From Hyphomicrobiales bacterium (GTDB taxonomy: Bacteria; Pseudomonadota; Alphaproteobacteria; Rhizobiales; Beijerinckiaceae), in the NCBI GenBank assembly GCA_900299065.1, contig OMIJ01000156.1, positions 1 to 11,677 on the forward strand: DNA of 11,677 nucleotides, written 5' to 3'. Below the pieces are notes generated by a model that saw only the letters and a program-made list of their open reading frames with translations, searched no databases and was not told where the DNA came from. A program made the position numbers and the translations under genes. How positions within the stretch are numbered: position 1 is the stretch's first letter; the number at the start of each line of letters is the position of its first letter. Positions 1 to 7,169 of the stretch are shown piece by piece.

Positions 1-321
1 GGGCATGTCACGCGAAAATGTGGCGATCTGTGTGCCGTCCTTGGGAGCGTTGGAATAAATGAAATTGGCAGCGCGCAGCGAGCCGGCACCCGGCATATTT
101 TGCACGATCACATTGGGTGTGCCGGGAATATGCTTACCTAAATGTTTGGCGAGCAAGCGCGCATAGACATCATAACCACCGCCCGTGCCATAGCCGACGA
201 TGAGGGTGATCTGTTTGCCCTTGTAAAAATCCGACACTGCATCTGCCTGTGCAGGTGCGCTGAGGGCGCACAGCAGGGGCATTATGACACCCAATGTTTT
301 GGCAATGAAATTTGCTTTCAT
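1..321 (-). CDS. TctC/Bug-family extracytoplasmic solute receptor, N-terminal part
   Basis: This is the first 107 codons of a periplasmic substrate-binding protein of the tripartite tricarboxylate transporter (TctC/Bug) family; the rest lies beyond the left edge. Residues 1-26 form a Sec signal peptide (basic MKANFIAK start, hydrophobic core, AQA cleavage site at 24-26). The mature start DFYKGKQITLIVGYGTGGGYD (split here as DFYKGKQITLIVGYG then TGGGYD) is the usual first strand and ligand loop, followed by RLLAKHLGKHIPG and the NMPGAGSLRAANF helix start, all typical of Bug receptors. The ATG at 319-321 has GGAGG four bases upstream. The gene starts 50 bp after the cupin gene on the same strand, so the two are probably co-transcribed. 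Family members bind small carboxylates and pass them to TctAB or act alone in sensing; the ligand here cannot be read from the fragment. Family call is firm, substrate unknown. Confidence 0.88.
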   Translation of the reverse strand, partial: MKANFIAKTLGVIMPLLCALSAPAQADAVSDFYKGKQITLIVGYGTGGGYDVYARLLAKHLGKHIPGTPNVIVQNMPGAGSLRAANFIYSNAPKDGTQIATFSRDMP

Positions 322-371
322 AATTCCTCCTGCTGTTGGTTTTATGTATCACTCGATGGAATGTTATCTTC

Positions 372-1586
372 TTAATCTGGATAGCCCTCGGGCTTGATAT
401 AGAATTTGGCATCCATGCGCGAGGGCACGCCTTCGCGCTTGAGGGCGTCTTCAAATTCGGCGCGGATATAGGGGTCTTCCTCATGATAGGGGATGGCTGT
501 GCCGCCTTTTTTCAAATCAATCGCGCCAAAATCGGTGAGCTTTTCTCCTGGGCGCCCGGGCTTGCGCGAGGGATGATTATTGACGCCGAACCAGGCTGAG
601 AGGCGCAAGGGTTCTTTGCTAATACCAAAATGCTGATGAAACCAATCGCCGGACATAGGCGCGGCAGAGACAAGGCCGACAGGTTCATAATCCTGACGGA
701 TCACTTCATCCATGCGGCCTTCTTTCCAGGGTTGTGTGCCTAGGCGATCTGGCCAAGTGTAGGTATAGCCCTTGCCGCGCAGGCAAACGAGAATAGCGCT
801 GGATTCATGTTTATGCGCTTTGGAATAGCGGCCTGTTTCATGCTGGCCGATCCAGAGATAAAAATCACTGCCCTGAAATTCAGGTTCAATGCGCCGATAG
901 CCTGGCGAACGTCGATTATCGAGAGGCAATTCGCAATAAGCAATATCGGGCAGGAAATTGGATTTACGCATGGCAAGGCCGCGCACTTTATCGGGCGCGA
1001 CATCATCATTGGCTTTGAAGTAATCCTCCTGACCGGCATAACGATTGGCGAAAACATAAGGGCAATTGAATACAAAATTGGCATCGCCAATTAGATTCAT
1101 AATATTGGGTGCTGATGTGCCGCACAGCAGCATGGCTGGTTGATTGGTGGCATTGACGAAGCGATGAAACGTGTTGAGCGGGATCGAGAACATCGAATAG
1201 GGTTGCCATTCGAAAGTTTGTTTCTTGCCCTGCCCTTCTTGCCAGACTTCGGTTGAGCCTCTGCCATAAACGACGAGAACGGTTTTCTCATACATATGGC
1301 GTTCGACATTCAGCGCCCCGCCAGGTGGAATTTCGACAATATACATGCCCCACAGGCCTTCAGTGCCATAGAGCTGGATATAGGAGCCCTTGCCGCCCAG
1401 GCGCGCCCAGGACTTAATCGGCAAATCCTGTACGCGATGCACGCCAACTGCGCGATGGATGGGAATGCCTTCATCCTCCATAAAACGATCATAGGGAGAA
1501 GAAGGCCGACCAAAGGCGCCATGGCCGGCATTTTCGCCATTCTTGGGCTCGTGCCAATGGGTCTTTTGTCCGACATCATGCGGCAT
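372..1586 (-). CDS. Two-cupin protein, gentisate 1,2-dioxygenase-like second domain
   Basis: A 404-residue cytoplasmic bicupin with no signal peptide. The first cupin spans about 70-160: GGALNVERHMYEK (H97, E100), then VVYGRG, and PLNTFHRFVN (H141). The second spans about 240-335: AHKHESSAILVCLRGKG (H258, H260) and DWFHQHF (H317, H319). In the second domain the usual cupin glutamate is not in place (A264/I265), and the arrangement AH(K/R)HxxSA...G(K/E)G plus WFHQH is what I recall for the three-histidine Fe(II) site of gentisate dioxygenases. This suggests a ring-cleaving or related oxygenase, but the N-terminal 65 residues and overall spacing differ from classical gentisate dioxygenases, so the substrate is open. 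The ATG at 1584-1586 has AGGAGAGGA about 7 bases upstream. It lies between a LysR regulator (121 bp upstream) and a TctC-type receptor (50 bp downstream), which supports a catabolic role. An isomerase or non-catalytic cupin remains possible. Confidence 0.75.
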   Translation of the reverse strand: MPHDVGQKTHWHEPKNGENAGHGAFGRPSSPYDRFMEDEGIPIHRAVGVHRVQDLPIKSWARLGGKGSYIQLYGTEGLWGMYIVEIPPGGALNVERHMYEKTVLVVYGRGSTEVWQEGQGKKQTFEWQPYSMFSIPLNTFHRFVNATNQPAMLLCGTSAPNIMNLIGDANFVFNCPYVFANRYAGQEDYFKANDDVAPDKVRGLAMRKSNFLPDIAYCELPLDNRRSPGYRRIEPEFQGSDFYLWIGQHETGRYSKAHKHESSAILVCLRGKGYTYTWPDRLGTQPWKEGRMDEVIRQDYEPVGLVSAAPMSGDWFHQHFGISKEPLRLSAWFGVNNHPSRKPGRPGEKLTDFGAIDLKKGGTAIPYHEEDPYIRAEFEDALKREGVPSRMDAKFYIKPEGYPD

Positions 1587-1637
1587 AATTTTTCCTCTCC
1601 TGTCTCAGGCTGATAAGAATTCGTTCACACAGCTTTT

Positions 1638-1677
1638 ATGGGCCTTTGCCCTTGCAATAAACTTACGGCAGGCCCAT
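1638..1677. repeat. 8-bp inverted repeat upstream of the cupin gene
   Basis: Perfect arms ATGGGCCT (1638-1645) and AGGCCCAT (1670-1677) are separated by 24 bases, in the 121-bp gap between the lysR-type gene and the cupin gene, about 50-90 bp before the cupin ATG. In the transcribed (leftward) direction the second arm is followed by AAAAGC and not a T-run, so it does not look like an intrinsic terminator. It could be an operator for the neighbouring LysR-type protein, but the spacing is longer than the usual T-N11-A site, so this is only a candidate. The rest of the gap shows no convincing promoter. Confidence 0.3.
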
Positions 1678-1707
1678 CAGGCGTTCAAGCACACTTTTGC
1701 TGTTCGT

Positions 1708-2586
1708 TCAGCGCTCTTTGGTCGTTGTCAGTGCTTTTTTTAAAGCTGGTGCAGCAAAATCCAGAAAGGCGCGGATGCGGGCAGATTTGCGCAGATCGGG
1801 ATGGGTGAGCAGCCAGATCGCATCGCCAAAATCAGGCAGAATCTCTCCCTTGCGCCGTAACCTCTTGATCTGATCACCCATCAGGCAGGGCAGGATGCCC
1901 TGGCCCATGCCTGCTGCAATCAGATGCGCCAGTCCCGACAAGGAATCGACATGGTGACGGATTTTGCTGATGGCAATATTTTGCGCCAACCAGCGCTGCG
2001 CTTTGAGATGCGCAATGGCCTCGCCAAAGCCGATCCAGCCCAGCGTTTGCGTTTGTGCATCCTCTAAAGTGGCAGGCACATAATGGGCCCAGGGCACATC
2101 GCAAATGCGGCGCCCAACCAATGTTTCAGGTGGTTCGCGTGTAGCTCTGATGGCAATGTCGGCATCGCGGCGAGATAGATTGAGTTGATCATTGGAGAGG
2201 ATCAGATCGAGATGAATATCGGGGTAGAGCTGGCTGAAGTCTTGCAGCAGGGGCGCGAGAAACAATGTCAGAAAGGTTTCATTCGTCGTCAGGCGCAAAT
2301 GGCCTGAGGGGAGAATGTCGCGATCCATAATGCTGCGCTCGAACTCGCGGATCTCTTCATCCATTCGAATAGCAAGTGCAATCATGTCTTCGCCTGCTGC
2401 CGTGGGTGTATAGCCAAGGCGCGAGCGCTCGAATAATTTTGTCTCCAGCTGATCTTCGAGCGTGCCTAATCGGCGAAAGACTGTGGAATGATTGAGGCCG
2501 AGAGATTCAGCTGCGCCCACAAGCGAGCGGGAATCGGCAATCGCTTTGATCAGGCGAAAATCATCCCATGAGGTGGAATTGGGCAT
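1708..2586 (-). CDS. LysR-family transcriptional regulator
   Basis: A 292-residue LysR-type transcription factor of normal length. The winged helix-turn-helix covers about residues 8-66: WDDFRLIKAIADSRSLVGAA, recognition helix around LNHSTVFRRLGTLE (31-44), then KLFERSRLGYTPTAAG (50-65). A linker helix follows (about 66-90), then the periplasmic-binding-like effector domain from LPSGHLRLTTNETF (92-105) through DADIAIRATR (141-150) to AGMGQGILPC (225-234). The ATG at 2584-2586 has GGAGG four bases upstream. It starts only 31 bp after the tsaC stop on the same strand, so it may read through from that gene, and it lies 121 bp upstream of the cupin gene in the same direction. LysR proteins often control adjacent genes; here the cupin and receptor genes are the natural targets, although the same-strand rather than divergent arrangement makes this less certain. 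Effector unknown. Confidence 0.92.
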   Translation of the reverse strand: MPNSTSWDDFRLIKAIADSRSLVGAAESLGLNHSTVFRRLGTLEDQLETKLFERSRLGYTPTAAGEDMIALAIRMDEEIREFERSIMDRDILPSGHLRLTTNETFLTLFLAPLLQDFSQLYPDIHLDLILSNDQLNLSRRDADIAIRATREPPETLVGRRICDVPWAHYVPATLEDAQTQTLGWIGFGEAIAHLKAQRWLAQNIAISKIRHHVDSLSGLAHLIAAGMGQGILPCLMGDQIKRLRRKGEILPDFGDAIWLLTHPDLRKSARIRAFLDFAAPALKKALTTTKER

Positions 2587-2617
2587 TCGGCCTCCACTTA
2601 TCTGCTCTCATCATTGC

Positions 2618-3607
2618 TCAGCGTGGAGCTGCGGCACGTGCAAGGCGATCATTGATCGCCTCGCCAAGATCATGCGGCGGAATGGGCGCAATTGCAATTG
2701 TGTGACAGCCGGAGTGATCGAGTTGGCGCAGGGCTGCAAAGAGATTGGCTGAAGCTTCTATGAGATTGCCTGAGGGGGAAAGCGACAGTCGCGGGGCAGA
2801 AGAGGGCGCCTGCATAGCGGGGCCAAAATCAAGAATGGCCTCTCCAGCAAGGCCTTCTCTGGCGTTCAGGCGCACTTTGGCATGGGGTGCATAATGCGAG
2901 GCCATGAGACCTGGTGCGAGCAATGGGTCGTCCTCTTTGTTTTGCTCTTTGCCTTGTGTTTGTTTTGCCAAAGGGCTCTGCAGCACAGCTTCGATCGACT
3001 GCCGAGTCAGTCCGCCGGGGCGAAGCAGGACGGGTTCATCCTCAAGACAACTAAGAATAGTGGACTCAACGCCCAAAGTGCAGGGGCCGCCATCCAGAAT
3101 GAGATCGACCGAAGGACCAAGATCAGCGGCAACATGTTGCGCCAATGTCGGGCTGACATGGCCTGAGCGATTGGCCGATGGCGCAGCAAGGGGCGTTTTG
3201 ACGGCTTTGAGTAAGGCTAAAGCGACATTATGTGCCGGAATACGGATTGCCAGACTGTTAAGTCCGGCGCGGGCCAGAAGCGATACGGGGCAATCTTGCC
3301 TGGCATGTACGACAAGCGTCAAAGGGCCGGGCCAAAAGGTTTGGGCCAGCAATTTAGCTTTGGGTGAAAATTGCCCAAGTGCCATTGCCTCTCGCAGAGA
3401 GGCGACATGGGCGATCAGGGGGTTGAAACTTGGTCGCCCTTTGGCGGCAAAGATTTTGGCAACGGCCAGATCATTGGTTGCATCGGCGGCCAGTCCATAC
3501 ACCGTCTCGGTTGGCATGGCGACAAGCCCGCCTGAGCGCAATAGCTCTGCCGCCCGCGCAATGCCGGTTTCATCGGATGGGCTGATTGCGCCGGGGTTGA
3601 AATTCAT
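2618..3607 (-). CDS. tsaC: Threonylcarbamoyl-AMP synthase, Sua5 type
   Basis: This enzyme makes L-threonylcarbamoyl-AMP from threonine, bicarbonate and ATP in the cytoplasm, the first step of t6A37 formation on ANN-decoding tRNAs, before TsaBDE. At 329 residues it is the long Sua5 form. The YrdC-like domain spans about 15-205: PTETVYGLAADA (32-43), KGRPSFNPL (56-64), FWPGPLTLV (91-99), SANRSGHVSPT (144-154) and GVESTI (179-184). The C-terminal Sua5 domain includes PGLMASHYAP (232-241) and LGEAINDRLARAA (314-326). I start at the ATG at 3605-3607 (MNFNPG); the frame stays open to an ATG at 3709, but those 34 extra residues do not resemble the family and run back through the divergent promoter region almost to the opposite gene's start. 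The Shine-Dalgarno site is weak (CGAG). It is divergent from the acyl-CoA operon and 31 bp upstream of the LysR gene. Confidence 0.95.
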   Translation of the reverse strand: MNFNPGAISPSDETGIARAAELLRSGGLVAMPTETVYGLAADATNDLAVAKIFAAKGRPSFNPLIAHVASLREAMALGQFSPKAKLLAQTFWPGPLTLVVHARQDCPVSLLARAGLNSLAIRIPAHNVALALLKAVKTPLAAPSANRSGHVSPTLAQHVAADLGPSVDLILDGGPCTLGVESTILSCLEDEPVLLRPGGLTRQSIEAVLQSPLAKQTQGKEQNKEDDPLLAPGLMASHYAPHAKVRLNAREGLAGEAILDFGPAMQAPSSAPRLSLSPSGNLIEASANLFAALRQLDHSGCHTIAIAPIPPHDLGEAINDRLARAAAPR

Positions 3608-3727
3608 TTTGACTCGGGGTGCGCAAGAGTGGTTTACATATAAACTAATATCTATCCCTGACCTTGTGCTTGCTCTGCCCCTGAGCGTCAAGCGCCATAT
3701 GATTGCCAAAAGTGAATTGGAGGAAAG
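3608..3727. promoter_or_regulatory. Divergent promoter region between tsaC and the acyl-CoA operon
   Basis: This 120-bp gap must carry the start signals of two divergent transcripts. It holds an AT-rich island, with the near-palindrome GTTTA-CATA-TAAAC at 3632-3645 and TAATAT just after it. A TTGACT at 3609-3614 points rightward, but no good -10 lies 16-18 bases away, so I cannot name the promoters exactly. The operon's ribosome site GGAGG (3719-3723) lies 4 bases before the ATG at 3728. The palindrome could be a repressor site, for example for a fatty-acid regulator, but that is a guess. Confidence 0.45.
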
Positions 3728-5512
3728 ATGACTTATCGTGCTCCTGTTTCCGAAATAATGTTCACTTTGCGAGAGGCAGCGGGCCTAGATCGGGGTCTGG
3801 CAGAGGGGCTCTACCCTGATCTTGCCGATGGTATGGCCGAGCAAATCCTCAATGAAGCAACAAATCTTGCCCATGACGTGCTCGATCCGCTTAATCGGAT
3901 TGGGGACAAAGAAGGCTGTCGCCTGGTTGATGGCCAGGTGACAACACCAACGGGCTGGGTGGAAGCCTATCGCCAATGGCAGGCTGGAGGCTGGAGTGGT
4001 TTGACAGCGCCAGTTGAAGAGGGGGGCATGGGTCTGCCGCAAGTGCTGGATGCGGCCTGTCAGGAAGTTTGGACCTCTGCCAATATGGCTTTCATGCTGT
4101 GCCCGCTTTTGGCATCAGGCGCGATTGAGGCTGTTGCACGGCATGGATCGGCGCAGCTGCGTCGTCTCTATCTTCCGAAGATGATCTCGGGGGAATGGAC
4201 GGCTACGATGAATTTGACCGAGCCGCAGGCAGGTTCAGATTTGAGCGCCTTGCGCACAAGGGCTGAGCGCTCCAGCGATGGCACTTATCGCATCAAGGGC
4301 CAGAAGATTTATATCACCTATGGCGAGCATGATCTGACTGATAATATCATCCATCTTGTGCTGGCGCGTCTTCCTGACGCGCCGCAGGGCACGCGTGGCA
4401 TTTCACTCTTTCTCGTTCCTAAAATTCTGCTCAATCCCGATGGCACTCTGGGGGCGCGTAATGATCTGCGTTGCCATGGGCTCGAACATAAAATGGGCAT
4501 TCATGGCTCGCCAACCTGTACCATGATCTATGGCGATCAAGAGGGGGCAATCGGTTGGCTGATTGGCGAGGAAAATCGCGGCCTTGCCTGCATGTTTACA
4601 ATGATGAATGCGGCGCGTTTGGGGGTTGGCCTGCAAGGCGTGGCGATTGCAGAGCGCGCCAGTCAGAAGGCGCTCAGTTATGCGCGCGAACGCCGACAGG
4701 GTCGCGCCGCAGGCTCGGATGCAGAGAACATGAGCCCGATCATTCATCATCCCGACATCAGCCGCAGTTTAATGATGATGAAATCACTCACGGCGGCAGC
4801 GCGGGCCATTTGCTATCTCACCGCTGCGGCGATTGATCGGGGTCATCGCGGTGCAGATGAGTCTATGCGCAAAGCCAATGCGGAGCGCGCAGCTTTGCTC
4901 ACGCCATTGGCCAAGGCTTTTGCAACAGATGTGGGCATTGAGGTGGCCAATATTGGCATTCAGGTGCATGGCGGCATGGGCTTTATTGAGGAGACGGGCG
5001 CAGCCCAACTCTTGCGAGATGTTCGCATTGCCGCAATCTATGAAGGCACAAATGGCATTCAGGCAATTGATCTGGTGCAGCGAAAATTGACGGTTAATGG
5101 CGGCGCAGCCATGCGACGTGAAATTGCTGACATGAGGCTCATCCAGAATATGCTTGAGACGATTACAGATGAAGATTTTGGTACTTTGTCCAAACGCCTT
5201 GCCCAATCGATTGCCTCGCTTGAATCGGCAAGCCAATGGCTGTTAGCAACGCTTGCACTACGACCACAGGATGCATTGGCGGGTGCGAATGCCTATTTGC
5301 GACTGTTTGCTTTGGCGCGCGGTTGTGCTTCACTCACGCGTCTGGCCATTGCAGGACGCAATGCGAGCGATCCAGCGTTGCGGGCCTATCGGGCTTTGGC
5401 AAGATTCTTTGGAGATCATGTTGCAGTAGAAGCAAAAGTTTTGGAAGATATCATTACTTCAGGTTCTGATTCATTACATGCGGGCGCGGGTTTTTTAATG
5501 GGTGATTCATGA
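3728..5512 (+). CDS. Acyl-CoA dehydrogenase, long DmdC-type
   Basis: A 594-residue FAD enzyme that oxidises an acyl-CoA to the trans-2-enoyl-CoA and passes electrons to electron-transfer flavoprotein. It is about 200 residues longer than short/medium-chain family members because of an extra N-terminal segment (about 1-35) and a C-terminal helical domain (about 465-590), as in the 3-methylmercaptopropionyl-CoA dehydrogenase (DmdC) group. Core signatures are the helical N-terminal domain (about 37-155), MNLTEPQAGSDLSALR (161-176) binding FAD, KGQKIYITYGEHDL (190-203), EENRGLACMF (281-290), and VHGGMGFIEE (413-422). The catalytic base is predicted as E439 in IYEGTNGIQ. The ATG has GGAGG four bases upstream. 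It is the first gene of an operon with an enoyl-CoA isomerase/hydratase (ATGA overlap) and an SDR. The sequence does not show the acyl chain used; the partner crotonase lacks DmdD-type glutamates, so a DMSP role is not supported. Confidence 0.93.
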   Translation: MTYRAPVSEIMFTLREAAGLDRGLAEGLYPDLADGMAEQILNEATNLAHDVLDPLNRIGDKEGCRLVDGQVTTPTGWVEAYRQWQAGGWSGLTAPVEEGGMGLPQVLDAACQEVWTSANMAFMLCPLLASGAIEAVARHGSAQLRRLYLPKMISGEWTATMNLTEPQAGSDLSALRTRAERSSDGTYRIKGQKIYITYGEHDLTDNIIHLVLARLPDAPQGTRGISLFLVPKILLNPDGTLGARNDLRCHGLEHKMGIHGSPTCTMIYGDQEGAIGWLIGEENRGLACMFTMMNAARLGVGLQGVAIAERASQKALSYARERRQGRAAGSDAENMSPIIHHPDISRSLMMMKSLTAAARAICYLTAAAIDRGHRGADESMRKANAERAALLTPLAKAFATDVGIEVANIGIQVHGGMGFIEETGAAQLLRDVRIAAIYEGTNGIQAIDLVQRKLTVNGGAAMRREIADMRLIQNMLETITDEDFGTLSKRLAQSIASLESASQWLLATLALRPQDALAGANAYLRLFALARGCASLTRLAIAGRNASDPALRAYRALARFFGDHVAVEAKVLEDIITSGSDSLHAGAGFLMGDS

Positions 5513-6258
5513 GTACTTTTATTAAAACATCAACTGCAGATGGGGTTCTCTCGATCATGCTCGATCGCCCATCCAAGAAGAATGCTATCACGTCCCAAAT
5601 GTATGAGGCTATGATCGGCGCACTGGATAAAGCCAGTATGGATGAGTCGATTGGCGCAGTCCTGTTTCTTGGGAATGAAGGTGTTTTTACAGCTGGTAAT
5701 GATATTCAGGATTTTCTGAGCCATATTGGTTCTGGCGCGCAAAATCTGGCTGCGCTGCAATTTATTCGGGCTCTGGCGGTGTTTGAAAAACCGATGGTGG
5801 CGGCCGTAGATGGTCTGGCGATCGGGGTTGGCACAACGATGCTGCTGCATTGTGATCTTGTTTATGCAACCGAGCTTGCACAGTTTCGCATGAATTTCAT
5901 TGACCTTGGATTGGTACCGGAGGCGTCATCCTCGCTTTTGCTGCCGCAGGCCATTGGTCTGCAAAAGGCGAGTGAGTATCTATTGCTCGGTGATGGATTT
6001 AGTGCTGCAGAGGCCTTGCGACTGGGTCTGGTGAACAGCCTTTTGGCGCCGGCAGATGTCGGCTTTCATGCCAAGCGTCAGGCTATTCGCCTCGCCAGTA
6101 AACCAAGACATTCACTCGCCGCGACACGTCGTTTAATTCGCGGTGATCGGGAAGTTATTTCCTCGCGTATTGAGGTTGAAGCTTTATTGTTTGGAGCGGC
6201 TTTGCAATCGCCGGAGGCCCATGCTGCCATGAGCGCTTTTGTGAACAAGACGAAATAA
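5509..6258 (+). CDS. Crotonase-family enoyl-CoA isomerase (ECI2-like) or hydratase
   Basis: A 249-residue crotonase-fold protein acting on enoyl-CoA. The N-terminal part reads LSIMLDRPSKKNAIT (14-28); the oxyanion-hole segments are FTAGNDI (60-66) and GLAIGVG (102-108), followed by HCDLVYATELAQF (114-126). Aligned by eye with mitochondrial enoyl-CoA hydratase, the two catalytic glutamates are replaced: the position in GGGxE is T110 and the one in QPE is F130. Instead there is GLVPEASSS (134-142) with E138, the position of the single catalytic glutamate in peroxisomal ECI2-type delta3,delta2-enoyl-CoA isomerases. I therefore favour isomerase, which would let the pathway use unsaturated chains with cis-3 or trans-3 bonds. 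Databases would probably label it enoyl-CoA hydratase. The start codon overlaps the acyl-CoA dehydrogenase stop (ATGA at 5509-5512) with GGTGA upstream, so translation is likely coupled. Confidence 0.9.
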   Translation: MSTFIKTSTADGVLSIMLDRPSKKNAITSQMYEAMIGALDKASMDESIGAVLFLGNEGVFTAGNDIQDFLSHIGSGAQNLAALQFIRALAVFEKPMVAAVDGLAIGVGTTMLLHCDLVYATELAQFRMNFIDLGLVPEASSSLLLPQAIGLQKASEYLLLGDGFSAAEALRLGLVNSLLAPADVGFHAKRQAIRLASKPRHSLAATRRLIRGDREVISSRIEVEALLFGAALQSPEAHAAMSAFVNKTK

Positions 6259-6262
6259 TTTT

Positions 6263-6267
6263 GGGAG
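6263..6267 (+). promoter_or_regulatory. Ribosome binding site that decides the SDR start
   Basis: GGGAG at 6263-6267 lies 8 bases before the ATG at 6276. It overlaps the alternative in-frame TTG at 6261, which would have no ribosome site of its own, so the ATG is preferred. Confidence 0.65.
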
Positions 6268-6275
6268 CAGAGCAG

Positions 6276-7169
6276 ATGAGCGCACAGGAACAGCAATCTT
6301 CGCTGACTGGCAAAACTCTCTTCATCACAGGCGCATCCCGTGGGATTGGACTCGCCATTGGCCTTCGAGCAGCCCGCGATGGCGCCAATGTAGCAATTGC
6401 AGCCAAGACGAGCGAGCCTAATCCAAAATTGCCCGGCACGATTTATTCAGCTGCTGAAGAGATTGAAGCGGCTGGGGGGCGGGCTCTGCCTTTGATTGTT
6501 GATGTGCGGGACGAGGGCCAGGTAAGTCAGGCGCTCGAAAAGACAGTCGAGACTTCTGGGGGGCTGGATATTGTGGTCAATAATGCCAGCGCCATTTCGC
6601 TGACCAATTCGCAGGCCACCGATATGAAGCGGTTTGATTTGATGCATCAGATTAACGCACGCGGCACATTCATGGTTTCGAAATTTGCTGTGCCCTATCT
6701 CGAAAAGTCGGCAAATCCGCATATTGTCATGTTGTCGCCTCCACTTGATATGCAGACCAAATGGTTTGCAGGCCATACAGCCTATTCCATGGCCAAATTC
6801 GGCATGAGCATGGTGGTGCTGGGATTGGCCGGGGAATTGCGTCCCAAAGGCATTGCCGTCAATGCTCTTTGGCCGCGCACGACAATTGCGACATCGGCCA
6901 TTCAAAATCTGCTGGGAGGCGAGACTTTGATGCGCGCCTCGCGCACACCAGAGATTCTGGCCGATGCGGCGCATGTGCTCTTTCTAAAAGAGGCGAAGAG
7001 CTTTAGCGGGCAGTTTCTAATTGATGATCAATTCTTATGGGACCAGGGCGTGCGTGAATTTGATCATTATCGCGTTGATCCCAAGAGTCCTTTGGCGCCC
7101 GATTTTTTCGTTCCTGATACTTCAATCCCTCCTGTCAGCCTTGGCCCACAGGAGGTCAAAGGGGTTTAA
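6276..7169 (+). CDS. HSDL2-like short-chain dehydrogenase/reductase
   Basis: A 297-residue classical-fold SDR that reduces or oxidises a hydroxy/keto group with NAD(P)(H). Rossmann motif TGASRGIG (18-25), NNASAISLTN (102-111), catalytic N127 (QINARG), S154 (MLSPPLD), Y170 and K174 (AYSMAK) are all present. The stretches AAKTSEPNPKLPGTIYSAAE (42-61), IVDVRDE, NNASAISLTN and IAVNALWPRTTIAT (193-206) match the N-terminal domain of the eukaryotic HSDL2 family as I know it; the SCP2 sterol-carrier domain found at the C-terminus of HSDL2 is absent, and a 50-residue tail of unknown role follows instead. It lies 17 bp after the crotonase, the last gene of the acyl-CoA operon, so a 3-hydroxyacyl-CoA or 3-oxoacyl-CoA substrate is plausible but not shown. 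Its TAA stop overlaps the stop of the convergent gene. Confidence 0.92.
   Translation: MSAQEQQSSLTGKTLFITGASRGIGLAIGLRAARDGANVAIAAKTSEPNPKLPGTIYSAAEEIEAAGGRALPLIVDVRDEGQVSQALEKTVETSGGLDIVVNNASAISLTNSQATDMKRFDLMHQINARGTFMVSKFAVPYLEKSANPHIVMLSPPLDMQTKWFAGHTAYSMAKFGMSMVVLGLAGELRPKGIAVNALWPRTTIATSAIQNLLGGETLMRASRTPEILADAAHVLFLKEAKSFSGQFLIDDQFLWDQGVREFDHYRVDPKSPLAPDFFVPDTSIPPVSLGPQEVKGV

Noticed and set aside
1587..1707. Intrinsic terminator after the LysR gene
   Set aside because: The inverted repeat in this gap is followed by A residues in the transcribed direction and has a 24-base loop, so it does not fit a terminator.
3608..3709. 34-codon N-terminal extension of tsaC
   Set aside because: Not family-like, and it would place the start 18 bp from the divergent operon's ATG, leaving no room for promoters.
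2904..3731. Long rightward open frame (275 codons) antisense to tsaC
   Set aside because: The opposite strand encodes a clear Sua5-type enzyme with all motifs; the antisense product is low in structure, rich in Ser/Arg/Ala and has no recognisable family.
6447..6974. Leftward open frame (175 codons) inside the SDR gene
   Set aside because: It is a frame shadow of a well-supported SDR; the product is rich in His, Arg and Gln and matches nothing.
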